Shown here one piece after another: positions 16,275 through 25,792 of a stretch of 64,000 bases of DNA. Location: NCBI GenBank assembly GCA_002841335.1, contig PHEY01000002.1, positions 372,001 through 436,000 of the forward strand, in the 5' to 3' direction. Under the pieces are notes generated by a model, which did not search any database, was not told the DNA's origin, and saw only the letters and a program-made list of their open reading frames with translations. Source of the stretch: Actinobacteria bacterium HGW-Actinobacteria-2 (GTDB taxonomy: Bacteria > Actinomycetota > Actinomycetes > Propionibacteriales > Propionibacteriaceae). Both the position numbers and the translations under genes were made by a program. The first letter of the stretch is position 1; each line of letters starts with the position of its first letter.

Positions 16275-17432
16275 TCAGGACGCCGAGGAGCTGACCACTC
16301 GAGCGCCGTCGACCGGATGCACGAGGAAGGTCGCGGGGGCGGCGAAGCCGGCCGCAGCAAAAGCATCGATCACAGCTTGGCCGATGGCCTCACTCTGACT
16401 GGCCGGCACCAGGGCGATCGCGGAGCCGCCGAAACCGCCGCCGGTCATCCGCGCCCCGATCGCACCGGACGCGCACGCGACGTCCACAGCCAGGTCGAGC
16501 TCGGGCACCGAGATCTCGAAGTCGTCGCGCATCGAGGCATGGGACGCCTTCAGCAACTCCCCGATGGCCAACGGCCCGTGGGTGCGCAAGGTGGCGACCG
16601 TGTCGAGCACGCGCCGGTTCTCGGTGACGATGTGACGCACGCGGCGGTAGACCACGTCCCCTAGGACGTCACGAGCGGCCTCGACCTGCGATCCGGTCAC
16701 CTCGCGCAGGCTCGATACTCCGAGCAGGCGGGCGCCTTCTTCGCACTCGGCTCGCCGTTGGCCATAGCCACCGGTGGCGTGGGCGTGGTTGACGCGGGTG
16801 TCGATCACCAACACCGCCAGCCCGGCGGCGTCCAGGCCCAGCTCGACCACTTCGTAGTCGAGGCTTCGGCAGTCGAGGAAGACCGCGGAGTCCTGCGCGC
16901 CCAGCAACGAGGCGAACTGATCCATCACCCCAGTGGGTGCACCGACCACCACGTTCTCGGCGCGCTGGCCCACCCGGGCCATGGTCGGACGATCCAGTCG
17001 CACATCCCACAGCTGGGTCAGCGCCATCAAGGTGGCCGACTCCAGCGCCGCGGACGACGACAGCCCCGCTCCCACCGGGACGGTGGACGACACGGCCAGG
17101 TCGAAGCCGGTCACCGCACTCAGATCGACCCCGAACTCGCCCAACGCCCAGACCACACCCAGCGGGTAGGCCGCCCAGCCCCCGCCCGGTTGCAGGTCGT
17201 CGAGGTTCGCGGTCTGGAAGCCGGGTTCGATGGTGGTCGCCAGTCGGATGGTCCGGTCGGTGCGCGGCGCGAACGCCGCGACGATCTCGCGATCGATGGC
17301 AAACGGCAGGACGAAGCCGTTGTTGTAGTCGGTGTGTTCGCCGATGAGGTTGGCGCGACCCGGCCCTCGCGAGAACCCGGCCGGGTCTGCTCCGAAGGCG
17401 GCGCGGAAGGTATCGGCAGCGCTGCTCGTCAC
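16275..17432 (-). CDS. galK: Galactokinase
   Basis: 385 residues, normal length for GalK. The galactokinase signature GRANLIGEHTDYNNGF is at ~25-40, the GHMP ATP-binding motif VPVGAGLSSSAALES follows, and the third GHMP motif GARMTGGGFGGSA lies near the C-terminus. It phosphorylates alpha-D-galactose to galactose-1-phosphate in the Leloir pathway. No galT or galE adjoins it. The GTG start at 17432 has no Shine-Dalgarno sequence but lies 7 nt from a TAGCAT -10 hexamer, so it is probably leaderless. Confidence 0.95.
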   Translation of the reverse strand: MTSSAADTFRAAFGADPAGFSRGPGRANLIGEHTDYNNGFVLPFAIDREIVAAFAPRTDRTIRLATTIEPGFQTANLDDLQPGGGWAAYPLGVVWALGEFGVDLSAVTGFDLAVSSTVPVGAGLSSSAALESATLMALTQLWDVRLDRPTMARVGQRAENVVVGAPTGVMDQFASLLGAQDSAVFLDCRSLDYEVVELGLDAAGLAVLVIDTRVNHAHATGGYGQRRAECEEGARLLGVSSLREVTGSQVEAARDVLGDVVYRRVRHIVTENRRVLDTVATLRTHGPLAIGELLKASHASMRDDFEISVPELDLAVDVACASGAIGARMTGGGFGGSAIALVPASQSEAIGQAVIDAFAAAGFAAPATFLVHPVDGARVVSSSAS

Positions 17433-17439
17433 GATGAGA

Positions 17440-17459
17440 ATGCTAGCGGGATACCGCTA
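17440..17459 (-). promoter_or_regulatory. galK -10 hexamer overlapped by a perfect inverted repeat
   Basis: TAGCAT (complement of 17440-17445) ends 7 nt before the galK GTG. TAGCGG-GATA-CCGCTA (17444-17459) is a perfect 6-bp inverted repeat overlapping that hexamer. It is a candidate operator for a sugar-responsive repressor; a short terminator for the phosphodiesterase gene ending at 17479 is excluded by position (it is downstream of that stop on the same strand but lacks a T-run), though 3'-end stabilisation remains possible. Confidence 0.4.
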
Positions 17460-17478
17460 ACATCGCCTCCCTTTCCGG

Positions 17479-18762
17479 TCAGTTGTATTGCTGTGTCCGG
17501 TAACCGGTGACGACAACCTTCACTTTCGCCTTTCGCGTGGTCTTGACCCGCAGATCGCCGTAGTCCCCCGGCGACACGAACAACTGGTAGGTGTGGGTGC
17601 CCTTGCGCAGCTTCACCCGCACACCGTCCTTGCCCACCCGCGAGCCTCGCGGAGCCACCTCGAGCTTCCCGCCGCTGGCCTTGGCGGTCACCACCACCTT
17701 CAGCCGCACCGAATCGAACTGGTTCTGCGCCGCCGCCGGCACGGTCCGTGCTGACCCGAACACCTGCGGAGTGGCGGTCTTGGCGGCGGTCAGGGTCTTG
17801 TTCAGCACCGTCGCGGGGGCCAGCTCGGTGACCACCAGTTGCCCGACCGGCAGTTGCCCGGCCAGGGACGCCACCAGCCCGCGCAACTGATTTGGGTTGT
17901 CAGCGCCGATGACGTGTTGCCCATTGGCGATCGCGAACCGCACCTGCTGGCCGTAGTTCGCCCCGTGGGTGTCGAAGTCGTACAGGTGGATGCCCACCTT
18001 GTTGGCCGCCAGGAACTTCAGCTGACCCACCGCCGAGGAGTTCACGTTGTAGGCGAAGCCGTCGGCGCCGGCCTTCTTGGCGGTCTTCACATTGGTGAAC
18101 ACCGGGTTCTTGGCGAACGTGAGGTACTTGGCGTACTCCAGCGCCAGGAAGTAGGCCGTCGGCCCGTAGGCGCGAATCGTGCTGGCCAGCTGACGCCAGT
18201 AGAAGGTGGAGATGCTCATCCGCGGGTGGATCGGCGTGGTCGCCAGCAAGGCGGCCTTCATCCACTCCTTCTTCTGGGCCAGCGGCTGGCCCGAGTAGGT
18301 CTTCACCTCCATATCGACCTTGGTGTTGGCCGCCTTGGGGTTGGTGGTGAGCATGGTCATCACCTCGTCCAGCCGGGCGATCGGTTGGGTATCACCGCTG
18401 GTGCGGTCGGTACACCGCACCTCTGCCACCTGCGCCCAGGTCATCAGATGGATCGCTTCGCCGGCATGCGTACATGACGCACTTCCGCTGGAGCCGCCGC
18501 CGATGGCGTCCCCATGCTGCAGGACGGGCACGTTGTCGGCGGTGAAGACCACGTCGAACTCGATCCAGTTCACCCCGTCCTCGGCCGCGGCGGTTTCGGC
18601 CTTCAGGCTCTCCTCCGGCGCACCATAGGCCAGCCAGCCACCGCGATGCGCTTTGATCTCCAACCACGGCAGTGGCGCCGCACTGGCCGACGGGACGGAC
18701 GGGAGTAGCGCTGCGGCTAGCGGAATCGCGACCAGCGTCGCCATCACGGCTCGAAACGACAT
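17479..18762 (-). CDS. Secreted glycerophosphodiester phosphodiesterase-family protein
   Basis: 427 residues. The signal peptide (hydrophobic 5-20, SASAAPLPW cleavage region) is followed by the GDPD TIM barrel: KAHRGGW, APEES, WIEFDVVFTADNVPVLQHGD with metal-binding His/Glu/Asp, and VDMEVKTY. The last ~120 residues form an extra beta-rich domain (RVGKDGVRVKLRKGTHTYQL). GDPD enzymes hydrolyse glycerophosphodiesters to glycerol-3-phosphate and an alcohol, and some act on teichoic acids. AGGAGGGG precedes ATG 18762. It is probably extracellular and not in an operon. Confidence 0.85.
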   Translation of the reverse strand: MSFRAVMATLVAIPLAAALLPSVPSASAAPLPWLEIKAHRGGWLAYGAPEESLKAETAAAEDGVNWIEFDVVFTADNVPVLQHGDAIGGGSSGSASCTHAGEAIHLMTWAQVAEVRCTDRTSGDTQPIARLDEVMTMLTTNPKAANTKVDMEVKTYSGQPLAQKKEWMKAALLATTPIHPRMSISTFYWRQLASTIRAYGPTAYFLALEYAKYLTFAKNPVFTNVKTAKKAGADGFAYNVNSSAVGQLKFLAANKVGIHLYDFDTHGANYGQQVRFAIANGQHVIGADNPNQLRGLVASLAGQLPVGQLVVTELAPATVLNKTLTAAKTATPQVFGSARTVPAAAQNQFDSVRLKVVVTAKASGGKLEVAPRGSRVGKDGVRVKLRKGTHTYQLFVSPGDYGDLRVKTTRKAKVKVVVTGYRTQQYN

Positions 18763-19098
18763 CCGTCCCCTCCTTCTGCTGACTTCTGCTGGCCACGCGG
18801 ACCACCGTCAACCGATGGGGTTGTGGCGGTCGCGGTCATCAGCGGGAGACTCACCTACGCCCGGCCGCCGACATCGTTCAGCCTACGCGCGAACAGCGTG
18901 CGCGGCGATCATGAGAAGGGGGCGACGGGAAGACCAACCCGATCCGCGGCCACCATAAACCCGCTTGGTAACGCTTGGATTACGGTCTTCCCTGCACTCT
19001 GTCATTGCTTGAGAGCGTGCTAGATTACCCGGCACTTGCCCACATTGGATGCGAGAGCATTTGCTCGTGCTCAGGTGGGAGGGTCGAGAGGAAGATGT
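18763..19098. other. Divergent intergenic region (336 bp)
   Basis: Separates the phosphodiesterase gene from the peptide-transport operon and must hold both promoters. I see the direct repeat GTAAC-N6-ATTAC at 18968-18983 (sequence GCTTGGTAACGCTTGGATTAC), of the spacing used by OmpR-type regulators, and TAGATT at 19021-19026 as a possible -10 for the operon. No coding sequence or RNA gene is evident. Confidence 0.35.
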
Positions 19099-20091
19099 AT
19101 GACTGACAGCCCTGCTGTCGAAGGCCACAACGATGTCGGCCTGCTGAGTGCAGTGCCCATCGCTGGCCGCACGCCCTGGCAGATCACTTGGTCGCGCCTC
19201 AAGCGAGATCGCGTCACCATGGTGGCTTTTGGCGCCTCCGTCTTCTTTGTCGTGCTTGCGGTCTCCGCGCCGTTGATGACCCAGCTGGGTTGGATCGACC
19301 CCTACAACAATCATTACGACCTGGTCGGTGGCCTCGGGTCGCTGCCCCTGGGCCCCTTCGGCGGCGTCTCCTGGCAGCACTGGATGGGCGTGGAGCCGGG
19401 CACCGGACGCGACATCTTCTCTCGCGTGATCGCCGGCCTCACGGTCTCGTTGATCGTCGCCACCTTGGCTGTGCTCATCTCGGTCGTGCTCGGCACGGTG
19501 ATCGGGCTGATCTCCGGCACCGCCGGGGGCAAGGTCGACTGGTGGCTCTCCCGAATGACCGACTTCGTCCTCACCTTCCCTCAGACGCTGATGCTGATCG
19601 CGCTGTCGACGATCGTGATCGACGTCCTGCAAGCCGCGTTGAACACCGACCGGACGGTCCCATCAATGGTCTTCATGATCTTGGTGATGGGCTTCTTCGG
19701 GTGGCCCTACTTCGCCCGTATCATCCGCGGCCAGGTGCTGAGCCTGAAGGAACGCGAGTTCGTCGAAGCCGCCCAATCGCTGGGCGCTGGGCGGGCCCGC
19801 ATCTACTTCACCGAACTGCTGCCCCACCTGTGGGCGCCGATCCTGGTGTACACGACGCTGATCATGCCGCAGAACATCGCCACCGAAGCCGCCCTCGGCT
19901 TCCTGGGCGTCGGCATCCAGTCGCCGACTCCGTCGTTCGGTTCGATCCTGAACGACTCGGTGAACTACGCCCGGGCCGATCCCGCGTACTTCGTTTTCCC
20001 CGGAATCACCTTGTTCTTGGTGGTTCTGTCCTTCAACTTGCTCGGTGACGGCCTGCGCGACGCGCTGGACCCCAAAGCGGACCGTCAGTGA
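19099..20091 (+). CDS. Dipeptide/oligopeptide ABC transporter permease (DppC type)
   Basis: 330 residues with the N-terminal cytosolic stretch and first helix typical of the DppC/OppC N-domain (TPWQITWSRLKRDRVTMVAF), five further helices, and the coupling loop EFVEAAQSLGAGRARIYFTE. A periplasmic insertion of ~50 residues (WIDPYNNHYDLVG) lies between helices 1 and 2. The start is ATG 19099 (MTDSPAVEG) with GAGGAAG upstream; the longer frame is not membrane-like. It is first in a seven-gene plus-strand operon, ahead of the binding protein, which is an uncommon order. Confidence 0.9.
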   Translation: MTDSPAVEGHNDVGLLSAVPIAGRTPWQITWSRLKRDRVTMVAFGASVFFVVLAVSAPLMTQLGWIDPYNNHYDLVGGLGSLPLGPFGGVSWQHWMGVEPGTGRDIFSRVIAGLTVSLIVATLAVLISVVLGTVIGLISGTAGGKVDWWLSRMTDFVLTFPQTLMLIALSTIVIDVLQAALNTDRTVPSMVFMILVMGFFGWPYFARIIRGQVLSLKEREFVEAAQSLGAGRARIYFTELLPHLWAPILVYTTLIMPQNIATEAALGFLGVGIQSPTPSFGSILNDSVNYARADPAYFVFPGITLFLVVLSFNLLGDGLRDALDPKADRQ

Positions 20092-20138
20092 GTAGGACCC
20101 AAGAGTCTCCGCACCAACACAACTACCAAGGAGAGCGC

Positions 20139-21872
20139 ATGAAACAACTCAAGATCGTCGCCGGGGTGGCGACGACGCTGGCTCTGGCGTTGACCGCCAG
20201 TGCTTGCGGCGGAACCGCGAACACGGGGGGCGGCGCCGCCGGACCCCAGAGTGCAGGCGGCACCCTGACCATCCTGTCCGCTACGGCAGCCGAGCACTGG
20301 GATCCCCAGCGGGTCTACGTGGGTGTGAACATCGAATCCGGCAACCGCCTGTTCACGCGCACTCTGACCACCTTCGGCCCGGTGGCCAAGGACGGCGAAG
20401 CCGCCCAGCTGGTCGCTGACGCCGCCACTGATACCGGCACCGTCTCTCCCGACGGCAAGGAGTGGAAGTTCACCATCAAGGACGGCGTCAAGTGGGAAGA
20501 CGGCAAGGCCGTCACCTGTGAGGACTTCAAGTACGGCATCTCCCGTACCTACGCCGTCGACGTGATCACCGGTGGCCCGAACTACGCCATCCAGATGCTC
20601 GACATCCCGAAGAACAAGGACGGCTCCTCGGCCTACGCCGGCCCGTACAAGAAGACCGGCCAGGACCTGTACGACAAGGCCGTCAGCTGCGCGGGCAACA
20701 CCATCACCTTCAAGATGGCCCAGCCGACCGGTGACTTCAACATGGCCGCCACGATGACCGCGTTCGGCGCTTTCCGCGCTGACAAGGACAATGGCGACAA
20801 GTCGAACTTCGAGATCTTCTCCAATGGCCCGTACAAGCTGGACGGCGCCTGGACGGTCAACAAGGGCGGCACCTTCGTCCGTAACGACCAGTGGGATGCC
20901 AAGACCGACACCATCCGCAAGGCGTACCCGGACAAGATCGTGTGGGACGAGTCGCTGAACGGCAACATGGAGACCCTGTACGAGCGTCTGATCGCCAACC
21001 AGGGTGAGGACCAGAACGCGGTGACCTTCGATCAGGCCCCGCCGACTGCTCTGGCCAACGTGGTGAACACCGCGACCGGTCGCAACTCGATCGTGGCTTC
21101 GCCGTACACCCGCTACCTGGTGCCGAACTTCAAGTCCAAGGTGTTCAGCAACGACAAGGCCCGTGAGGCTCTGGCTCTGGCCACCGACCGCACCGCCTAC
21201 GTCACCGCCGCCGGCGGCGACCAGGTCGCCAAGGCGACCAACTCGCTGATCAACCCGGCTCTGCCCGCCTTCCCGAACACCCCGCTGCTTGCCGGCGAGA
21301 AGGGTGATCCGGCCAAGGCCAAGGCTGTGCTGGAGGCGTCCGGTCTGACCCTGCCGGTGAAGATCAACGTCACCTACCGCAAGAACGCCACGCTCGACAA
21401 GGCGTTCGCCGGCCTGAAGCAGGGTTGGGATGCCGCTGGCTTCGACACCCAGCTGACCGCCATCCCGGCCGAGCAGTACTACAGCACGCTGCAGGCTCCG
21501 GCCTCGGCGAGCAAGTACGACGCCTACTGGGCTGGTTGGGGTGCTGACTACCCGTCGGCCTCCACGGTGATCCCGCAGCTGCTGGATTCCCGTAGCCAGA
21601 TCAGCTCCGGCGGCCCCGGCCAGGACTACGGCTACTTCGACAACGCCGAGTTCAACGCCGGCATCGACAAGGCCATGGCCATCACCGATGGCGCCGCACG
21701 CGAAAAGGCGTGGGGTGCTCTCGACACCGATGTGGTCACCAAGTACTTCGGGATCATCCCGTTGATCAATGACCAGTTCATCTTCGCCCATGGCAGCAAC
21801 GTGCAAGGTGCCGTCGTGAACACCACGTTCACCGGCTACTACGACCTGGCAAACATCAGCGTCAAGCACTGA
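20139..21872 (+). CDS. Peptide-type ABC substrate-binding lipoprotein
   Basis: 577 residues from ATG 20139 with AAGGAGAG upstream. The lipobox is TASACGG after a short hydrophobic signal. The SBP_bac_5 (DppA/OppA) fold is shown by WKFTIKDGVKWEDGKAVTCED, FSNGPYKLDG, ALALATDRTAY and DAYWAGWGADYP. It binds peptides outside the membrane and delivers them to the two permeases. Its size is that of oligopeptide rather than small-metabolite binders. A strong hairpin immediately follows the gene. Confidence 0.9.
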   Translation: MKQLKIVAGVATTLALALTASACGGTANTGGGAAGPQSAGGTLTILSATAAEHWDPQRVYVGVNIESGNRLFTRTLTTFGPVAKDGEAAQLVADAATDTGTVSPDGKEWKFTIKDGVKWEDGKAVTCEDFKYGISRTYAVDVITGGPNYAIQMLDIPKNKDGSSAYAGPYKKTGQDLYDKAVSCAGNTITFKMAQPTGDFNMAATMTAFGAFRADKDNGDKSNFEIFSNGPYKLDGAWTVNKGGTFVRNDQWDAKTDTIRKAYPDKIVWDESLNGNMETLYERLIANQGEDQNAVTFDQAPPTALANVVNTATGRNSIVASPYTRYLVPNFKSKVFSNDKAREALALATDRTAYVTAAGGDQVAKATNSLINPALPAFPNTPLLAGEKGDPAKAKAVLEASGLTLPVKINVTYRKNATLDKAFAGLKQGWDAAGFDTQLTAIPAEQYYSTLQAPASASKYDAYWAGWGADYPSASTVIPQLLDSRSQISSGGPGQDYGYFDNAEFNAGIDKAMAITDGAAREKAWGALDTDVVTKYFGIIPLINDQFIFAHGSNVQGAVVNTTFTGYYDLANISVKH

Positions 21873-21880
21873 GCAAAGGG

Positions 21881-21910
21881 TTGGGGGTAGGCCTCAGGGC
21901 CTACCCCCAA
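21881..21910 (+). terminator. Perfect 13-bp hairpin inside the peptide-transport operon
   Basis: TTGGGGGTAGGCC and GGCCTACCCCCAA are exact inverted arms around TCAG. The hairpin lies 9 nt after the binding-protein stop and ends just before the next gene's ribosome-binding site (CAAGGAG). With no T-run it is more likely a partial terminator or 3' RNA stabiliser that keeps binding-protein mRNA above permease mRNA. Confidence 0.55.
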
Positions 21911-21927
21911 CTCCCCCAAGGAGACTC

Positions 21928-22944
21928 GTGTTCTACTACATCCTCAGGCGACTCGCCTCGGTCGTGGTGATGCTGTTCCTGGTCACCGCGACGACGTTCG
22001 CCTTGTTCTTCGCCTCACCGCTGGACCCAGCTCGCTACACCTGTGGCAAGAACTGCACGCCCACCATCCTGGAGGGCAACCGCAAGGCTCTGGGCTTCGA
22101 TCAGCCCGTTTACGTCCAGTACGGCAAGTTCGTCGCCGGCCTGTTCGTCGGTCGTGACTTCCCCGACAACGAACAGCTTCGCAAAGACTTCCCTCAGCAG
22201 ATCGTGCACTGCCCCGCACCCTGCTTGGGTTACTCCACCACCCAGCACCGCCCGATCAACGAAATGGTCGCCGAGGGCTGGCCGATCTCGCTGTCGATCG
22301 CGATCGGCGCCTTCACTCTCTGGATGATCACCGGCATCGGAGGCGGCATCGCCGCTGCCTTGAACAAGGGCCGATGGCCGGACCGGACGATCGTGGGCGC
22401 GGCACTGGTGGGCTTCTCGCTTCCGACCTTCTTCGTCGGTTTGGTGTTGCTCTACTTCCCAGCCATCAACTGGGGGCTGGTCCCCATCCCGCAGTACGTC
22501 CCGTTCCTGCAAAACCCGTTCGCGTGGGCACAGAATCTGATCCTGCCGTGGATCACCTTGGCCGTGTTCTTCGCCGCGAGCTACATCCGACTTACCCGTG
22601 CCTACATGATCGAGACCCTCAGTGAGGACTACATCCGCACGGCCAAGGCCAAGGGCCTGGCGCCGGCCACGGTGATCTTCCGCCACGGCCTGCGCGCAGC
22701 ACTGACGCCGATCGTGACCGCTGCCGGCCTCGACCTGGGTGGCTTGCTGGGCGGCGCGATCATCACTGAGAGCGTGTTCGGCATGCATGGCCTGGGTTAC
22801 CTCGCGGTTCACTCGGTGACCTACATGGATCTGCCCACCATCGTGGCCATGGTGATGATCGTCTCGGCCTTCATCGTGCTGGCAAACATGGTCGTCGACA
22901 TCGCCTACGGCTTCATCGACCCGAGAGTCAAGGTGGCCGGATGA
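21928..22944 (+). CDS. Dipeptide/oligopeptide ABC transporter permease (DppB type)
   Basis: 338 residues. It begins FYYILRRLASVVVMLFLVT, the usual DppB/OppB first helix, has a long extracytoplasmic loop with three cysteines (YTCGKNCTPT and HCPAPC region, so possible disulfides), and the coupling loop EDYIRTAKAKGLAPATVIF. GTG 21928 follows AAGGAG. The extra-cytoplasmic insertion is larger than in enteric DppB. It forms the channel with the DppC-type gene at 19099. Confidence 0.9.
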   Translation: MFYYILRRLASVVVMLFLVTATTFALFFASPLDPARYTCGKNCTPTILEGNRKALGFDQPVYVQYGKFVAGLFVGRDFPDNEQLRKDFPQQIVHCPAPCLGYSTTQHRPINEMVAEGWPISLSIAIGAFTLWMITGIGGGIAAALNKGRWPDRTIVGAALVGFSLPTFFVGLVLLYFPAINWGLVPIPQYVPFLQNPFAWAQNLILPWITLAVFFAASYIRLTRAYMIETLSEDYIRTAKAKGLAPATVIFRHGLRAALTPIVTAAGLDLGGLLGGAIITESVFGMHGLGYLAVHSVTYMDLPTIVAMVMIVSAFIVLANMVVDIAYGFIDPRVKVAG

Positions 22945-23963
22945 GCAACGCCTTCCTGAAAGTAAGGGACCTGCGGGTTCACTTCCCCACCGACGACGGG
23001 CTGGTCAAGGCCGTCGACGGCTTGACCTTCGACCTCGTGAAGGGCAAGACGTTGGGCATCGTCGGCGAATCCGGCTCCGGCAAGTCGGTGACCTCGCTGG
23101 CGATCATGGGTCTCCACCGCGGATCTCGCGCTCGGGTGAGCGGCGAGATCCTGTTGGACGGCCAGGACCTGGTCACCGTCTCCGACGAGGAACTGCGAAG
23201 CCTTCGCGGCCGCAAGATGGCCATGATCTTCCAGGATCCGCTGTCGGCGATGCACCCGTACTACACGATCGGCACTCAGCTGACCGAGGCGATCCAGGTG
23301 CACGAGAAGGTCACCAAGGCCGCCGCCCGGAACACCGCCATCGACATGCTCGGTCGGGTCGGCATCCCCAACCCACAGCGCCGCATCGATCAGTACCCGC
23401 ATGAGTTCTCCGGCGGTATGCGTCAGCGCGCCATGATCGCGATGGCCTTGATCAACAACCCCGAGTTGTTGATTGCCGATGAACCCACCACGGCCTTGGA
23501 CGTCACCGTGCAGGCACAGATTCTGGACTTGATGCGCGGCCTGCAGGACGAGTTCGGCTCGGCGATCATCATGATCACCCACGACCTGGGTGTGGTCGCC
23601 GAGATCGCCGACGATGTCTTGGTGATGTACGGCGGCAAGTGCGTCGAGCAGAGCGGCCTGGACGATGCCTTCCACCGTCCCGACCACCCCTACACCTGGG
23701 GCCTGCTGACGTCCATGCCACGACTGGATCGGGTGAAGTCCGAACGCTTGATCCCGGTGGCCGGCAATCCGCCATCGCTGATCAACCTTCCTCCCGGCTG
23801 CGCCTTCCACCCTCGGTGCACCTTCCAGGAGTTCGCATACCAGGACTGTGCTGCCGTCGTCCCCGAACTCGCCGAGTCGTATCCCGGTCACCTTTCGCGG
23901 TGCCATATTGCCGCCGCTAAGCGGGGCGAGATCTTCACCGAGCAGATCGCCCCGAGGTTGTAG
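22941..23963 (+). CDS. Peptide ABC transporter ATP-binding protein (DppD type)
   Basis: 340 residues. Walker [11 protein letters not shown], signature [16 protein letters not shown], Walker [14 protein letters not shown] and H-loop MITHDLGVV are intact. The C-terminal oligopeptide/dipeptide domain contains CAFHPRCTF...C, the cysteine motif that in many DppD/OppD proteins holds an Fe-S cluster. ATG 22941 overlaps the permease stop (ATGA). Confidence 0.92.
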   Translation: MSNAFLKVRDLRVHFPTDDGLVKAVDGLTFDLVKGKTLGIVGESGSGKSVTSLAIMGLHRGSRARVSGEILLDGQDLVTVSDEELRSLRGRKMAMIFQDPLSAMHPYYTIGTQLTEAIQVHEKVTKAAARNTAIDMLGRVGIPNPQRRIDQYPHEFSGGMRQRAMIAMALINNPELLIADEPTTALDVTVQAQILDLMRGLQDEFGSAIIMITHDLGVVAEIADDVLVMYGGKCVEQSGLDDAFHRPDHPYTWGLLTSMPRLDRVKSERLIPVAGNPPSLINLPPGCAFHPRCTFQEFAYQDCAAVVPELAESYPGHLSRCHIAAAKRGEIFTEQIAPRL

Positions 23964-23971
23964 GAGATCCC

Positions 23972-24952
23972 ATGAGCCTGCTCGAAGTCACTGACCTGCA
24001 GAAGTACTTCCCCACGTACGAACAGAAGCTGCTGCGCCGCGAAGGCGACCCGATCAAAGCCGTGGACGGGGTGAGTTTCACGCTCGACACCGGTGAGACG
24101 CTCGGCCTGGTGGGCGAGTCCGGTTGCGGCAAGTCGACGGCCGGACGGACGGTCTTGCGCCTGTTGAATCCCACCGGAGGCAAGATCACCTTCGAAGGCG
24201 AGGACGTCACCTCCATCAAGGGAGAACACCTCCGCCAGCTGCGTCGCGAAGTGCAGATGGTTTTCCAGGATCCCTACGGTTCGCTCAACCCGCGGCATCC
24301 GGTCGGTGCGATCATCGCCGCACCGTTCGAGATCCAGGGCATCAAGCCCGAAGGCGGCGTGAAGAAGGCCGTCCAGAACCTGATGGAGCGGGTCGGCCTC
24401 AACCCGGAGCACTACAACCGCTACCCGCACGAGTTCTCCGGCGGCCAGCGTCAGCGCATCGGCGTGGCCCGGGCGATCGCGCTCAAGCCGAAGCTGATCG
24501 TGTGCGACGAGCCGGTCTCGGCACTGGACGTCTCGATCCAGGCCCAGGTGATCAACCTGCTGGAGGACATTCAGGCCGAGCAGAATCTGGCGTATGTCTT
24601 CATCGCTCACGATCTGAGCGTGGTGCGGCACATCTCCGACCGAGTGATGGTCATGTACTTGGGCAAGATGATGGAGATCGCCGACCGCGACAGCCTCTAC
24701 GAGCGTCCGATGCACCCCTACACCCAGGCCCTACTGTCGGCGGTGCCGGTGCCGGAGCCACGCCGCGAGCGCGAGCGCATTCTGCTCACCGGCGACCTGC
24801 CCAGCCCCCAGAACCCGCCCTCGGGTTGTGTCTTCCGCACCCGCTGCCCGATCGCCACCGAGCGCTGCGCCGTCGAGGTACCGATGCCCACCGAACTGGA
24901 GCCGGGGCACGTGGTCGCGTGCCACTTCCCGAAGGTTCGTGACGTCCTGTAG
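23972..24952 (+). CDS. Peptide ABC transporter ATP-binding protein (DppF type)
   Basis: 326 residues. Walker [11 protein letters not shown], signature [16 protein letters not shown], Walker [14 protein letters not shown] and H-loop FIAHDLSVV are intact. The C-terminal [14 protein letters not shown] matches the oligo_HPY cysteine motif. It starts 8 bp after the DppD-type gene with AGGAGATCCC upstream, and forms the heterodimeric ATPase with it. E. coli DppF-type proteins of this operon type import di- or oligopeptides, including cell-wall peptides. Confidence 0.92.
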   Translation: MSLLEVTDLQKYFPTYEQKLLRREGDPIKAVDGVSFTLDTGETLGLVGESGCGKSTAGRTVLRLLNPTGGKITFEGEDVTSIKGEHLRQLRREVQMVFQDPYGSLNPRHPVGAIIAAPFEIQGIKPEGGVKKAVQNLMERVGLNPEHYNRYPHEFSGGQRQRIGVARAIALKPKLIVCDEPVSALDVSIQAQVINLLEDIQAEQNLAYVFIAHDLSVVRHISDRVMVMYLGKMMEIADRDSLYERPMHPYTQALLSAVPVPEPRRERERILLTGDLPSPQNPPSGCVFRTRCPIATERCAVEVPMPTELEPGHVVACHFPKVRDVL

Positions 24953-24967
24953 CCGGCTGACGGCACG

Positions 24968-25792
24968 ATGACCCTGCTCCCTCGCCTCCAGCGCGGCTGG
25001 ACCACTGCCATCGGCGACCGTCCAGGATCCTTCTCGATCTCGCTGTACGCCCTGGACGGGTCCATCGCCGAACTCAACGCAGGCGCGCACCACTACGCCG
25101 CCAGCACCATCAAGGTGGCCGTGCTGGCCGCCCTGTTGCGGGCTCGCGCGACCGGGCTGTTGGCTTGGGACGACACCAGCGAGGTCCACGCCCGGTTCAC
25201 CGGCGTCGTCGGCGACCGGTTCGACCTCGCCGCCGAGGACGACCAGGACCCAGCCACCTGGGCGTCTCTGGGCTCACCGGTGGCCTGGTCGGTGCTCGCC
25301 GAGCGGATGATCACCGTCTCCAGCAATATCGCCACTGACCTGATCGTGGAACGAATCGGCATCACCGCGGTGCAGGACTTCCTGGTCGAGGCCGACTTGG
25401 CCGCAGACCTGCAGTTCCAGCGTCTGATCGGCGACACCGCCGCCCAACGGGCCGGTCACACCAACACGGTCACCGCCGACGGGCTCGCCCGGTTGTTGGT
25501 CGGACTCGCCACCGACCGCTGGCTGCCCACTTCGGACTCGTCCACGGCTGTGGAGATCCTGTCTCGGCAGGAGTATCGCGACGGCATCGGCGCCGGCCTG
25601 CCGTCCGGCACCTGGCTGGCCAGCAAAAGCGGCTGGGTGCCCGGGGTGCGCCACGACGTCGCGCTGGTGCGGCCGCCGTCCGCCGCGCCGTACGCGCTGG
25701 CGATCTGCACCACCTCCCCGGTGCCCGATGCCGAGGCCGTGGCGCTGATCGCCGAGTTGAGCCGAATCACCTACCAGGAGTGGTGTGCATGA
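24968..25792 (+). CDS. Cytosolic beta-lactamase-fold serine hydrolase
   Basis: 274 residues without a signal peptide. The class A penicillin-recognising fold is shown by S46-T-I-K49 (SxxK), SSNIATDL at the SxN position and KSGWVPG at the KTG position. The omega-loop region (QRLIGDTAAQRAGHTNTVTA) lacks an obvious Glu166 for deacylation, so a true beta-lactamase is unlikely. Its place between a peptide importer and a dipeptide epimerase suggests a cytosolic peptidase or amidase acting on imported cell-wall peptides; this is inference. It starts 15 bp after dppF and its stop overlaps the epimerase start. Confidence 0.75.
   Translation: MTLLPRLQRGWTTAIGDRPGSFSISLYALDGSIAELNAGAHHYAASTIKVAVLAALLRARATGLLAWDDTSEVHARFTGVVGDRFDLAAEDDQDPATWASLGSPVAWSVLAERMITVSSNIATDLIVERIGITAVQDFLVEADLAADLQFQRLIGDTAAQRAGHTNTVTADGLARLLVGLATDRWLPTSDSSTAVEILSRQEYRDGIGAGLPSGTWLASKSGWVPGVRHDVALVRPPSAAPYALAICTTSPVPDAEAVALIAELSRITYQEWCA

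Noticed and set aside
20085-21869. Open frame of 594 codons on the minus strand opposite the peptide-binding protein
   Set aside because: Mirror of a gene with clear lipobox and SBP_bac_5 motifs; the antisense product is Val/Gly/Asp/His repetitive.
24968-25792. Antibiotic-resistance beta-lactamase
   Set aside because: No signal peptide and no visible Glu166; context is peptide salvage.
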